From positions 194,589 through 252,364 of the forward strand of contig MU128956.1 of NCBI GenBank assembly GCA_014904985.1: a stretch of 57,776 bases of DNA, given 5' to 3'. Of this stretch, positions 10,801-23,406 are shown piece by piece (the stretch's first letter is position 1; each line of letters starts with the position of its first letter). The stretch comes from Hydnum rufescens UP504. Its lineage: Eukaryota > Basidiomycota > Agaricomycetes > Cantharellales > Hydnaceae. The position numbers and the translations under genes were made by a program. Under the pieces are notes generated by a model. That model was not told the DNA's origin, ran no database searches, and saw nothing but the letters and a program-made list of their open reading frames with translations.

Positions 10801-13800
10801 TCCTTCGCCTCCAACTGGTTTCGTTTGAGGGCGAGACTTCTTCGAAGCTCTTCGACTTGAGTGACTGTGTCGCGAAGCTTGTCAAGACCAACGTGGAGAT
10901 GGCGTTGCTGCTCTTCTAATTCGTCTCGTTTTTCGTTGAAAAGTTTGACATAATGATAAATACTAGAAGGAAATAGTAATCAGGGCCAGAAGATGCAATG
11001 GAAATAAGCGAACGCACAAGTCAAGATAATGTCGCGGAGTGACGTAGTTGTAGCGACCTTGCCGACGACTGAGCCGAAGGTTGAATTCATGCAGAGACAT
11101 ATGAATATGAACGAAGGCGTTCACAACGGCAGTTCGGTGCGTTGGCGGTAGGGTGATGTCGCGGTAGGCGATAGGGAATGCCTCGGGGGGTTGTACGAGG
11201 CAAGGTCGAGGTCAAGAGTCTTAGTGAATTCCATGCCAACTTGATAGAACGCTTGGTCAGGCCAATCTCCAAACCAGTCTAGGACACAGCGATTGAACAA
11301 GGCTGGCGATGTCGCAGCACGTGAAGCGAGACCATTCTCTGGAGGGTTCATAGTGAACACTACATGAAGATTCCTCGCGACTTGCTGAGTGAACCACTTG
11401 TACAGCTCCTCGGGAGAGTCCAACATTAACCCGTCACGCTGGGAACCTTCCTTGCACGCTGTCAGGAGAGAGGCGTATTCATCTCCTTCGAACAGTCCTG
11501 GGACCTCCGCATTCGCCAAAAGAGTATTCATTCGCTCCAGGAAACCCGAGTCCAAGACATTGGACTCATCCATGATAAAGCAAATCTTCTCACCCTTGCA
11601 TCCAGCTCGCCGCAGAACCGTTCGCAGGTCTTCATCGAAATCGTCCCCGGTATACTTGTTCGACACCTTGATTTGGAAAACGCTGAGGCCATTCATCCAT
11701 GCCACGAACCGAGACAACGTGGTCTACAAATATAAGAGTAATATGAAGACCTTGCAACACTCGCGTTGCGAATAGATACTCGCCTTTCCACTTCCACTAA
11801 CTCCAATTAAGAGAAGATGACCTTGAATCTGTCGGAAGACGCGGTCGATACGTAACACGTGGTCAAGGACGTCATTGAACAATACGAGTTGGACGTCTAA
11901 CTCTTCTTCATGGAACACTCGGAGGCGAGCCTTAGTGAATTCCCGAAGTTGTTCCCGCTCGACTGGGATATAATTTCGTGACGTCCAGTTTGAGAACAGA
12001 ATTGGCCGAGATAAAGCTTCCTCAATATTGATGGTTGGGAAGTGTTCGAGAGCGCAAGCATCGATACTCCGGTCGGTCCAATGCCTTTCTTCCTGAGTTA
12101 CTAGTCGATCCTGGAAGAGACGGAGGGCTTCATGCGCCCAGACTCGAACTAGACCCTCCAAAGACAGAGTCTCCAAAGGCTTGATAGCCTCATAGATCCC
12201 CCTGACCCACCTGGTCAATTCACGAGGGCTGTAGACATAGTGAGCCTGTAGATCCGTGGTGAATCGTTTCTGGGATGCCAGGTAGAATGATACCATGGCT
12301 TCGGTAAGGGGGGTCGCATACGCCTTGAGGTTCGGGACTACTCTAAGGACGGCTCGCGAATAGGTGCCATAGATTTGTTTTAGAGAAGGTTCTCCAGGAT
12401 AATCGACCATGATGAGGGGGGCGTGTCGAAGGAAGCGATGAGTCAATGGCACGCGACCAGGGTCAGTCGGAGGATTACACGCGCCAACAAACTGGATTCG
12501 TTCCAGCTTTACCCAAGCCATATCGGAAGTGCGATAATAGCCCCGCTTTCCACAAGCTGACGGAGAAAAGATATCACTCTTTGTGTGCCATACTTGTCTG
12601 GTGCCGGGAGGTTAATTTCGTCGCAGAACACAACCAACCAGCGCCCGATTTGCTGTGGGGCGAGAACAACGCCGTTAGGGGTCCTCCTGAACTCACAGTG
12701 TTGTTCGAATGTCTTAAGGATGAGCCCCGGTGTAGTCGCACTTGAGAAGTTAAGACCAATGACTTCCATGTCAGGCAATTTTCTCAATGCGCTGAATAGA
12801 GTCATCGTCTTTCCCGAACCAGGCGGACCACATAGCATCAATGGTTTATGCTCGGAAAGCCACGAATAGAGGACTTCTTCGTGTCGAACCGTGTCCATGG
12901 TGGGTACTACAACATCTGCTTGTGTGACCGAATGGGAGTCAATCTCGATTGTTGGCACTTTGGCCTGCCAAGCACTCCACTCTCCCGAAGAGACTTGGAC
13001 GTCGTAGTCGATGAGAGAGCTTCCGGGAGGCAGTGGCGGCAGATCGACACCGGTATGTCGACGAAGAAAATCGCCCATTTGGGCTCGCAATTCGAGCCGT
13101 GCGTCACCGGAGAAAGCCCAAATGATACTAACGAGCATTCGCTTCGTTACGTACTGCTCGACTGCCTCCGCACTCAATGGGAAATCCGTATGATTGTTGT
13201 TGTACTCGATGATATTCCGCACAGTCTTGTTAATCAATGAGAAAAGGGTGTTGAGTGTTCGAGTGACAGTGAAATCCATGATATGTTCGATAGTGGCAGA
13301 GAATTCGAGCGCAGAAGGCACGATGCCATCCGCACCGAAGAACGGCTCAAGAATTGCGGCGACAACACGCTGTGTAGGGAGGAGAGGAGACTCGGCTGGA
13401 GCGGCAGGGCCAGAAGGGCGGGTTTCGGCGCCCTCTTCGTCCTCATCAAGTGGAATCGATGATAAAGTTTGTAGGTAGTGCCGAAACACCATATTAGGCG
13501 ATATCACATCATCGCTGAACCAGATCATTCCACAACGGCTGACGGTAGCGAGAGTAGCATATTTGAGGTGCTCCACTTCGAACATAATACGAACGTTAGA
13601 AGGCAAGTTGAGGCGCTCTCCGTTGGGAAGCGTCAAAAGTTTGTTGTCGTCAAGGACGCTATCAGAGGAGTTAGGCCAGTCAGGAGTCGAAGAATAAATT
13701 CCCACCTGTTCAGATTTTCAACCCATTCCGGATCAACATCCCCATCAAATATAATCCAGTGCCTTTTGGCACTTTCACCCCGGACGTCGTCGACAATCTT

Positions 13801-16800
13801 CCTCAAAATATGGGTGAACAGGCCGTCGTTCCACTCCCGAGTCGTGGGGTCGAGTGTCCCGTATAGTGCCTCTTTGTGCATAGCTTTGGGGTCAATAACG
13901 TAGGCGATCCCCTCTGTACCATCCAAGCGCTCGAGCGCAGCAAGCAATACACGCCACGCGTTGGTCTTTCCCGTTCCAGACGGACCGACCATCATCAAGC
14001 CGTGCTGGATCTTCTGGATCTGGTACAATTGGAGAATCTTGTCGATCCATTGATCTCCGACGACGAGGTTACGTTCCGCACAAACGTCCGTTATGTGACC
14101 GCGCAGAACATCGAGGTCGACGGCTTGGTAATCGATGCCGGGGAAGACATCTGCTAACAAGCTAGAGTGATCACCGTGAGCACAGAATCCCACTCACTCC
14201 TAGTAGTGAATGCCAAACCTTGTAAGCAGAGGAACATCATCGGCGACGAGCTTTGGAACGATGGTTTCTGTTACGCTTTGAATCAGAATCACCTGCTCCG
14301 TCGAAGAATCCGACAGTACGTCGCTGCTTCTCCGAACGGCTGGCGCGTCGCCATTCGTTCGAGAAAGCTGCATGCGTTCGCGCTTCAATATACCGGCGCT
14401 GGCAAGGACCGCTTTCAATGCACGCAATCCAAAATCGTAGTGGGGTTGTGGTGACAACTGCTCGGAACACAGATTGAAGAAAGGGACAATCTTCGAGGCC
14501 AAGACCTCCGCAGTGCGAAATCCTTGAGAAAAGAGCATGACCTGAGCAATCAGCTCACGATCAGGACGCGTCATGGCCATACTGCATCGGAGCAGTCAAT
14601 AATTTCTCTCCTCGCAAACCACCGGAATACTCACGGCCGGAAGAGCTTGGTTAAATTAGGCGGTAATTGTGAACGACCAGCATAGTTTGGATTCGTTGTA
14701 ATGAAGATACCTGTATTATAAATGAGTCGTACGCGGATGATCAATAGCCTAATGAAATACTCGCCGATATTCTTGTTAATCCGGAGGTTCTTTCCTACCA
14801 ACTCGATCTCTGTGTTGGGGTTCTTGGCGAGTGATGCAAGACCCTGCTGAATGGTCTGCACTTGTTGTGACACGGCACTGAGAATGCGCTCCTCCAGACG
14901 ATTGAACTCATCGAAACAACCCCAAGCACCAACTTGACACAGCCCAACGAAAATACGACCCATGGCTTGAAAATCGAACGTTTCGTCACAGCAAAAGACC
15001 AGGACGAAACGTCCAAGTTGAACTCCCAACGCCTTTACTGACTCGGTCTTCCCTGGGTGATAAAATAAGGTTACCAACAGAATCAGGAAGCCCAGTACAT
15101 AAATTACCTGTGCCTGCAGGACCGAAAGGAGCGCCCCCAAGTTGAGTATCTAATGCCTGGGTCAAGGTAAGGTACACCCGGTCCGTCAAGGGCGTCTGGA
15201 CAAGCTTGTCAGGGACTCCGAGGTACTCCCACCCATAAGGGAACTCCGCGTTCGCCATCTTTATCTTCAAACGTTCCATAGGCGAAGAAACCAAGTTCCC
15301 AAGATCGAGATAAAACCGCATCTGGTACAACCATGCAAACGATTTTTCGTCAGCAATTCGCTGGTGAACGAGGGACCTAGTGACGTCTCTCTGGTGAACA
15401 AGCTCGGTGATGAGGTGTTCGCATTTGCGGCGGGTGGTGTTTCCCAGTTCCGTAAGGACGATATCTGCAAGGAGATCGAGGCCTTGCAAGACGGTACTAA
15501 GGGGCTGCTCGGGGACGCGCGACGATACAAGCGATGACTCGATCGCGTTGGTCCACGCCACCTGAATCGCAAGTGAGACCAGCTGAGCTGGGTACTTTGC
15601 GATCCAAGCCAAAAATCGATCCGCCTCGAGCGGGCTCCCGGTCCCATAAAACGTCTGGAGCTCCTCGACGGCATCGCAAAGGAGCAGAGCCAAGGATACG
15701 CGCATCTCAGAGTCGATCTTTGCGAGCCAATCGTTGATCCTTGGAAAATCTTTTAGCAGGATATCGTTCCTGAACTGAACGATTTCTCCTTCTCGAGAAG
15801 CCATGCCCTCGATTCGAGTAACATCCTCGTCTAAGATGATAGTGGATATACCTGCGAACATCTTCTTCAGATGCTTCATGATTCGGAGAATGTCCTTGCT
15901 GTTGCCAATGATCTCGAGAAGATCTTCGTCCCCAACGAAGTAGAACCGAGGGAATGAAGCGCGCTCACGCTCGAGGTACTCGCCAAGGGCCTTCTGAATC
16001 TTTGTGAGCGAATCTGCCAGGCGCTCCAAGCTCTTCTGGATGCCCTGGATACCTAGGACATCAAGGATGAAGGGGGACTTGTAAACCTTCTTCATCACAG
16101 CCATGAATTCGTTGTTGATGTTCAGGAACCGATTGGACTCGACGGGGAGTAGATGTTTGATATCTGCGCTTCCCGAAAAAATCCCTTCGAGATATACCCA
16201 CTGTCGTTGGACATCGATCCAGACGTCTAGGAATTATAGCGATCAAAAGGAGATGTTCCTGCAGGTCGGTGAATCACGTACCGAATAAGACATGAATACG
16301 ATTCAACCGGTCTTCCCAAGAAGCAGCCTACGGTATAGGTCAGCTTGATCGCAAGAACATACAAGGATGGAATGGAGAAAACCAACATCTTCGGCGAAAA
16401 CTGTTGAGGAAAAAAAACGTATTAGTCGAACGCATTAAAAACTAAGACGAGAGTTTCAACCTTTGTAATACGGCGAAACTTTCATGGCCACCAGGGAATT
16501 TAAATTCTCAGAGCATCTCGTAAAGAGGTCGTCCCATCCTCTAAAGATGTGACGTGAGGTCGGGAACTAACTCGAGAACGACCCTTAGAGCACACACCGA
16601 ATCAATCGGCATTTATTCTGATAGTTCACTAGGTCTAGTGTGAAGCTCGTCCATGTCTCTCGCACCTAGGAACGCTCTATGAGCTATAAAATAGGGGTTC
16701 TGCTGTGTAATTACTCGCCTGCTTTAGGTACTCTTCGAGTGCCATTTCACCCTGGGCTTGAATAATCACGTCCTTGACGGCAGCCTCGTTCTTCTTGAGA

Positions 16801-17708
16801 TCGAGGCCATAGACATTGCCCAGCGTCATCCTATGTAACATTCGTCACCTCTAGAGGCAAATTTCATGAGTGAAATGGACACTAACTGCAAGGGGTTGAC
16901 CTGTCCTGAAACTTTAAGAGTCTTGAATAGCTGTCGCCAATGGCGTTCCTTGAGAGCATCGGATTTGAGTTCGGAGAGTATGGTATTGGATTTCTGGAAG
17001 GTTTTGAGGACGTCCTGAACGTATTCGAAAGCGGTATACTGGCGCATTCGATTTGGCATCTCTTTGGTGGATGTCAGAAGCGCATCGAGCCGCTGACGAA
17101 GTTTGCGGGGCTGAACTGTGGCCCACGCGACGTCCTTGAGATCTGCAATTTGGTTCCAGATTCCGCTGAGAGCCGTCCATACAGCTTTGAGATCGCGTAA
17201 CTCTTCGAAGACTGGCTCGAGGCGCGTATGCCTCACGAGATCTAGATCCAGAGCTTCCTTCGCACGGCAAACGAGGTCATATTCTTCTTGCACTCGGTTG
17301 AGTTTTGCTTCGAATGCGGTAATTGTATTCATGGCAATTTCAGCTCGAATGTTTCCCTGAACAGGTCGCGTTTGCTCCCATTCTGTAATAACTTCGGCAA
17401 TCTTATTTTCAACGATCTTGTCTTCAGCCGTAATCTTCAATTGCAAACCAGCTGCGAAGGAGTCTCAGCAGAGGAGATGTTGCCCACATGGGGCTTTTAG
17501 GGTGAACGCTTACCGAGCTGTTCTTGAATAGAATCGTTCTTCCGTTTGAGGATTTCTTGCAGGGCATTCCATTCCCCGTTCAACTGGTCACTATAGAGCC
17601 AATCATCGGGAAATTGGAAGCGCATGCGTTCCAGTGTCTTTTCGCCTCCTGCACATATTTCTATTTGAGGCGCCCAGGTCTTGGTTTTGCGCTTCAAGTC
17701 CTGTACAT
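4840..17708 (-). CDS. Cytoplasmic dynein heavy chain, N-terminally truncated copy A
   Basis: Many minus-strand exons encode the dynein motor. In protein order: linker (DHC_N2; about 17708-15180); AAA1 P-loop GPAGTGKT, split by an intron near 15110, with [14 protein letters not shown] and [14 protein letters not shown]2 GPSGTGKT (about 13980); AAA3 GPPGSGKT (about 12810); AAA4 GVSGSGKT, split by a GC-AG intron at 11724-11783; coiled-coil stalk with microtubule-binding tip and AAA5 (about 10965-8811); AAA6 and C-terminal domain, ending [12 protein letters not shown] at 4840. Splice junctions checked near the 3' end (5118-5178, 5461-5512) restore conserved sequence such as [12 protein letters not shown]. 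Two oddities stand out. The ~1300-residue tail domain is missing: the first exon opens at a splice acceptor (17709-17710) only about 220 bp from the divergent Med9-like gene. A 1.4-kb duplication (6138-7583 / 7587-9012) interrupts the frame. Dynein is the minus-end-directed microtubule motor. Whether this copy is functional is doubtful. Confidence 0.85.
6138..7583 (-). repeat. Tandem duplication inside dynein gene, downstream copy
   Basis: This segment encodes the AAA6/C-terminal exon and is nearly identical to 7587-9012. It is close to full length (1446 bp). It lacks one A in an A-run near 7345, giving the out-of-frame [13 protein letters not shown] in place of [15 protein letters not shown], and has a compensating pair of one-base changes near 7135-7160. 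The matching part of copy B (51.1-52.6 kb) is continuous and gives the reference reading. Confidence 0.85.
7587..9012 (-). repeat. Tandem duplication inside dynein gene, upstream copy with many 1-nt deletions
   Basis: This repeats 6138-7583 with about 20 fewer bases. Most losses are single bases in short runs (for example GACGAGGGTCCG to GACGAGGTCCG and GATTTGGGCG to GATTGGCG). The frame is broken many times, whereas the flanking dynein exons are clean. The left junction falls at about 7584-7587 (AAACGGAGA then TGGGCGTGGGACG). The pattern suggests uncorrected reads placed in tandem by assembly; a real duplication that decayed is the alternative. Confidence 0.8.
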
Positions 17709-17710
17709 CT

Positions 17711-17932
17711 ACATTCACAGAAAATTCCGTTTAGAAAGTGACTTTCATGGTACTAGCCGAGAATATCGTACAAGTGATGAAGGCGACAGCTTGCGCGGTC
17801 GACGAGCCGCTGCCACTAAGGACCTCCATATAGCTCTAGTTGTGGCTTGTGCGCGTCTCGAGCAACGCGGTAGTTGATTCCGTCTAGGTGATATGCGGTT
17901 ACGTAATCTCAGGCCGCTGACAACACGACCAA
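17711..17932. promoter_or_regulatory. Short divergent intergenic region between dynein copy A and Med9-like gene
   Basis: About 220 bp separate the first visible dynein exon (minus) from the Med9-like start codon (plus). No dynein tail exon could be read in it and no clear TATA box is visible. It presumably holds the Med9-like promoter. Confidence 0.35.
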
Positions 17933-18360
17933 ATGTCTTTGATCACCGCTGAGACATTTGAAGGCCTATTGCCTGCTCTCATTCACGTTGCCACCGTTGT
18001 AAACCGCGAGGATGCGCCCGCATTACAGCACAAGCAAGACGTCGCTCAAGCGGTACGTGCGACCGCCCTGTGGAATGAACGTATCCACTCCACTCATGTC
18101 GCAATTTGCGCATTTGCTGCAGGCTAATGACTTTAAGGACCGCCTCTCCAATGCAAGGGAGACTATATCCAATCTTCCTGGAGGAGAAATGCATCCAGGT
18201 GATCAGGATCAAATAATAGCCCTGCTGAAAGAGCTACGGGATCGCAAGCGGTAAGTGTAGTCTGGCACGTCCCTGGGCTTTACTCGTTTCGTAATCATCC
18301 ACGCATTTTGTTAGTGGACAACTCACATTGTTCGCCTCTATGCACTCTTCCGATAAATGA
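17933..18360 (+). CDS. MED9: Probable Mediator complex subunit 9 (Med9/CSE2-like), three exons
   Basis: Exons 17933-18051, 18122-18250 and 18315-18360 join in frame to a 97-residue acidic helical protein. The introns begin GTACGTGCG and GTAAGTGTAG and end GCTGCAG and TTGTTAG. The protein starts MSLITAETFEGLLPALIHVA. It contains the segment ISNLPGGEMHPGDQDQIIAL followed by LKELRDRKRGQL. A short helix, a Leu-Pro-Gly-Gly turn and a C-terminal LxxLRxRKR helix are typical of fungal Med9, a small subunit of the Mediator middle module that links activators to RNA polymerase II. If intron 2 is not spliced, the protein would stop two bases into it, after RKR. The identity rests on the C-terminal motif and size, not on a search. 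This gene and its surroundings are missing from the 50-57 kb duplicate. Confidence 0.6.
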
Positions 18361-19875
18361 TGACGCCCGGGCACGAGCAAGCGTGATAATCCTTGCGAGC
18401 CAAGTGTGTGAGATCCTTAATTACATATTTCTTGTTGGGTTTCGTTCTGATCCCATGTTACGGAAATACACAGGCAAACATTTCTTAATTATTATTTGTG
18501 TGTACGGTGCCCTTCATGACTACCAGATTATCATAAATTAACCCCAGGAACCCAATCGGGAGAGGGCACACCAGCGTCACAAGTCATACCTTATTCGTCA
18601 ATGTAGCCTCAAACAAACAGGCATCAGGACTTGCTGGCTCTTCCCTTTAATTACACCCCTGCCGGTGCGATGCAAAATCGGTCAGTTCCCTTCCAATCTC
18701 TCCTCCCGGTCCTCATCCCCATCCGTTCTCTCCCTCAGTGAATGGCCGTGGACCGGAAGCCCGTACCCATTCCGGCAGCAATCAGGCCCTCAACTATTAA
18801 GATTTCTTGTCCATAATCAATGATCCTCCAAGACAGGCCGGGAGCGCCCATACCTCTCTCTTAATCGCTCTCCCTCGTGCTCTATATGTGACCCACAACT
18901 CTGGTCGCAAAGACGCGCCATCATTAGGTCTCGAGGGCACTCGTGTTAACGGTCGGACAGGGCGAACGTTGAAAGACCCGCTGCGTGCTGGTTCAGCGGA
19001 ATGACTGCCTCGACAGTCACAAAACCGCGGCGGAATGACTCGGAGCCAGTGAGAAAGGAATTCCAGTTTCTTTGCCCGCACCAAGGAACGTTTACGGGGT
19101 CCAGGCTTCGTACGACCGACACTTGCGCTCCAGCTGGCGCACTCGGATGGTGCGTTCAAGGGGGTCATTATGGGAGGCCCAGCAGCAAAACCCAAGGCTC
19201 GCACAAGTTCGTTATCTCATAATTTCCTCCACTCCAAGTTTCTAGACTAATGCTTTTGAGCTTTAAGGCACCTAGCAAGCGTGGTCCATATCGACTATGA
19301 TGATATCACACCATGCATCAGATCAGGCTCTAAGTTGACCATGCGTATGGCTCTTCCTGGATGTATCATCCGAACTTCAATTGTGGACTTTTTTTTCCCT
19401 CTTATTGTACGTGTGGGCGTACCCTCCCCTGAACCTGGACCTTTCTTATATTTCCATGTCTTGTCTTGATGCGCTTTTTTCGTTCTTCTATTTCTATTTC
19501 CTCGCCCTGTGACGATCTCGAGCAACGTATTTGGTGTATTGTTGTGCTATTCCTCCACCTCGACTACGTTTGCGCCGATGTTTCTCGAGCGAGCTTGTTA
19601 TAATTCGAGGTGTACGCTTGACGATATACGCAAACATGCAGCATCGCCCCTGGACTGTATATGATTTTGGGATGTACTTGGAAGATTCGGGAGTGATTGC
19701 AGGTTTACACCAACGATATGGGTGGAATTTATTGAGAAGGACCACAGGACCGTGGCCGACCCCAAATTCGCTATCAAAACTGAGTCTTTCCATGGCAAGA
19801 AAGCACCGCAAAAAAGGAAGCGCATGGGGATCTTTTAAAAAATATCTGGAAAGCGGAACGAAAACGCTGGCCACA
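18361..19875. other. Long intergenic stretch without a recognised gene
   Basis: Several 60-135 codon open frames exist on both strands, but none has recognisable motifs or convincing splice partners. A pyrimidine-rich tract lies at 19380-19500. The stretch has no counterpart in the 53.9 kb region, where the duplicate lacks about 17.1-19.9 kb. Confidence 0.4.
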
Positions 19876-21073
19876 CTAGATGTGCACGTGATGCAGCTGG
19901 ATTTCGGAAGCGATCACCGCTACCATTTTTGACGTGGATGGTCCAATGAATAAGTGGATCGCTGCTACTGAGATGGGGACCAGCTCTGGGGAATAGAACT
20001 GAGCGTGATATCAAGCCGGATGGACAAGTTGTGCATATGATACTCTAATACTACCACAGAAGATCACATTCCACATCGACAACACTAAATATCAACACAC
20101 TCACAAATCGTAGCCCTGGTGGGCACCCACGGCGCCCAGCCACTGTGTTATGACTGCTTCGGACCTGAGCTGAACGGCCTGAACGAACATGTGATTTTGT
20201 GGGCGACCCATGGCAGGGTACACCGGGGCTTTAGAAAAGCTTACTACTATTTTGTGGGGGAAGACGGAGGGAGATAAAAAGGGAATCAGTGCTTAGGATG
20301 GTTCTTCTATATGGGCCACCTCTTCTCTGTAGATCGGTACAACTTTGTAATGGTCTGTTTGCGTTAGGCCAAAGCATTCACTTTATTGGGCACCACCTTT
20401 GACCACTGGCAGAAGTTCAATTCTATACCGTCATCTTGTGGGTGATGTCTCCAGCCCTGTAAGTGTTGGAGTACAGCCGGATGCGGTGATTACCCCTATC
20501 TCGGCGTTTACCCCTATTTTGGCAGTTGCCCCTATTTCGGTACCTCCGGCTACTTTATTCCATTCCATGTCCGCCTCCCTGTTTAGGCATGCGGTTCTAT
20601 GTGTACTTTACAGTTGTATATAAGACTTCCGAGGCTCCTGTGCCCTTGAGTTCTTTTTCCGAAGAGGTTAGCTCCATTATCACTGCTTCTATAGCTACTT
20701 ATTCGGACCCACTATAGTGTCAAGCTGTTCTATTGGACCATATAGAAACACGCACAAAAAGGGTAGCGGTGTATAGTGCTCTTTTTGCGCGTCCGCCGAT
20801 TTTTAAACTAATCCATTCTGTACAATGTTCTAGGACACGAAATTCCTGGAGAAATAGCGGTGACTAGCCCCAGCCCCTTACCCATCCATCGAGTCCCCGG
20901 CGACCCCATTCCCAATGCAATGTGAGGGCCCGGGACTATGTTTTGGGTGCCGGGCCAATATATCGATTTAGAGGAAGACTGGTCACAAGTTATGTCGTGG
21001 GCTCGGCTTGACTCACACCATTCCACCATCCAATACACCTCTGTACAGTTGATTCCAGCCTCTCCTCTCAACC
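19876..21073. repeat. Segmentally duplicated intergenic DNA upstream of kinase copy 2
   Basis: From about 19876 the sequence parallels 53862-54459: shared GTGCACGTGATGCAG, GGATTTCGGAAGCGATCACC and GGACCAGCTCTGGGGAATAG, and the later CCCCTATTTCGGCGTTTACC. Copy B lacks the last ~480 bp before the kinase start. No gene is recognised in it. Confidence 0.7.
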
Positions 21074-22663
21074 ATGTGTTCTGCTGGCACCACTACATTT
21101 CCAGAGGAGCCTCTCTTGAAGATACTGGAACAAGGCGCAGGATTCTTCCCTGCCCGACCTGGACTAGTTCTAGGCGATGGAAAATATCGCATCTTGAGGA
21201 AGCTGGGCTGGGGCCAGCATTCCTCTCCATGGCTTGTTGATGGTCTTCGGTGAACTTGGGAGAATTGCCCTACAAGTCCTCCCTTATGTCTCAATTACAG
21301 GTTCACACCCAAACGATATTTCACAGTCAAAATCCTTACGGCTAAGGCAACACATTCGCACCACGCCGGAGATACGCACGAACTTGAGTTACTCCGTTCA
21401 ATCAAGGACGTTAGATTTTCTCGCTTGCCCCATCTCCATGATGACTTCGAGCTCAGCGGCCCTCACGGCCGGCACTTATGTTTCGTCATGGATCTGCTTA
21501 GCACGAGCGCGCAGGCACTTAGGATGTCTACTCCAACCCAAACTCTTGCTGTCCACAGTGTCAAGACTATCATTGCACTTCTACTCGAAGGCCTCACCGA
21601 GCTACACGATTTAGGTATTGTCCATACTGGTGAGACTCTCTTTTATTTATTGTAGTCCGAGATACTCATGGTCTTTTGCAGACACCAAGGCGGATAATAT
21701 ACTGTTTGAGGTGGGCGCTGAGGAGGTCATCATTGCTCCCATTCTCGCCTCCGAGCCCCTGGCCATTGAGGGCAGTTTCGAGCTTGAAGGCCAGTCATAC
21801 CCTATCCTACGCTCGCAACCTATCACTCCACGTGTTAGATGGGACGACGATTGGTTGAGAGCCGAGGACTGGTCCATATCTCTCATCGATCTTGGGTATG
21901 GTACGCTCCCCTTCTTGATCTTAACCTTAGCATGAGCCAGCTTAGTTATGGATGGATGACTATTCGATCTCTTCTAGGTCTGCGTCCAGGCAAGGATCTG
22001 CTTCCCATCACAGTCAGTCTTCCTGCTCTGCGCGCACCTTAAACGATCCTGGGCGCCGGATACGATACTAAAATAGACATCTGGGCTCTAGGCTGCTTGG
22101 TCAGTGGTGCACTTGAGTGAATTGGCATAATTCATCACTTCTGATGCATCCTTCTCCTTCTATCTGGCTTAGACCTTCGAGCTACTCACTGGGGTTTCAC
22201 TTTTTGCCCCGGAAGGGAACTCGGATTGGAGCTATGAAGATGATCACCTTGCCAAAATGCATGAACTTACGGGTGACAGTTTCTCAACATCCTTCCTGGA
22301 GCGGGCCACGCGAAGTAAAGACTACTTCACTGCCCGACGGTGTGTTCAAGGTCCAATTTCCTCCCGGGGTGGCCTTGGCTCATTTGTGTTTCTTTTTGGT
22401 TGTCTTCGTCAGGTACACTTGCTCGAATTCCAAATCTCACTCCGACGCCCATTGAGTCAATCCTCCAACAATACTCGGCCTTGCTCTTGGAGGAGGATCT
22501 TAAGCCCGCTGCCGATTTCATCCGTGCGTGTACCCGAATCGATCCTGAGGAGCGCCCACCCGCGGAGACACAGGTATGTCATGAGTGGATGCGCGGTGCC
22601 GTGGCGTGTGACGGTTGGAGGGATGTCAATGCATTGCTGGGGAGCAAGGCAGAGCGTTCGTAG
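21074..22663 (+). pseudogene. SRPK-like protein kinase, copy 2 (fullest)
   Basis: The ATG at 21074 opens MCSAGTTTFPEEPLLKILEQ. The kinase features follow in order: glycine loop GDGKYRILRKLGWGQ, VKILTAKATH (catalytic Lys), catalytic loop HTDTKADN across an intron ending near 21680, ISLIDLG in place of DFG (near 21890), a substrate region with GAGYDTKIDIWALGCL, then TFELLTGVSLFAPEGNSDWS, and a C-terminal RACTRIDPEERP helix. The WALGCL/FELLTG pattern fits SR-protein kinases of the CMGC group. Two lesions make it a pseudogene: TAA at 22040-22042 where copy 3 has GAA (RAPETILG), and one extra base near 22331 that shifts the frame before the last intron. The Pro in GQHSSPWLV may also weaken the nucleotide loop. 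Confidence 0.75.
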
Positions 22664-22977
22664 CATAATGGTACCACGATAAATTTTAGGAAACAATGCC
22701 TACTTCGAAGCTCGATCGGCATCTACGTTCAGAACCCTGGGGTATTTCCCGACTTTCACCCCTTAACATCATGATTTTTTGATGTACATTGTTGAGACGG
22801 CATAGCCTAGTGAGTAACTCTCAAGTCTAAAAATTTTGAGCGAGCTTTGAGACAAACTCTGGAGTATTGGTACTGTTGCCATGATTCGGGCTCGACCTTG
22901 GACTCAAAATCATAACTGACATCTGACACATCTTCATCTTTTGGCCCCATATATGCATGATTCAGTGACATACGGAA

Positions 22978-23406
22978 AATTTCCGACACCGCACACGTAC
23001 CTGATAAATGTCATGAAGTGGTCCATGAACTCGACAGAAAATATTATAACGAGGTTCCTGGGAGAGAGTATGAAAATGAATGGATAAGAAAATCTAACTC
23101 CGCGGTAGGGCACACGGCCCTCATAGACACCAATTTCTCTATTCCAGCCTCAAATGGAAGATCTACAGTGAAAAGGACATCACTTCGCTCATTGTTGAGA
23201 TATACTGGCAGATTGACGAGAGACGACTTCTCGTTTCACGCATGACCATTGGGTGCTTTGGGGTCCCCTTGCTTCACCCATCGCACTTGGGACTGCCCAA
23301 CTCGAACAGATTCGCCCGAGGTCAGCTGTAATTTGCCATCATTCCACGAAGCCCCATCTAGGACCAGGCCTGTGATCGACGAAAAAAAGAAATCAGCATT
23401 GGCATC
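22978..23406 (-). pseudogene. Third dynein heavy chain tail fragment
   Basis: This fragment contains the last dynein exon (minus, ending near 23090) and part of the preceding intron. It matches 4770-5150 and 49780-50196 closely. Recognisable peptide pieces are [13 protein letters not shown] and [20 protein letters not shown]. The match ends abruptly at AGCATTGGCA followed by unrelated TCTGGCCGAAG. Lying convergent to and just after kinase copy 2, it shows the dynein-kinase unit was once tandemly repeated. Confidence 0.85.
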
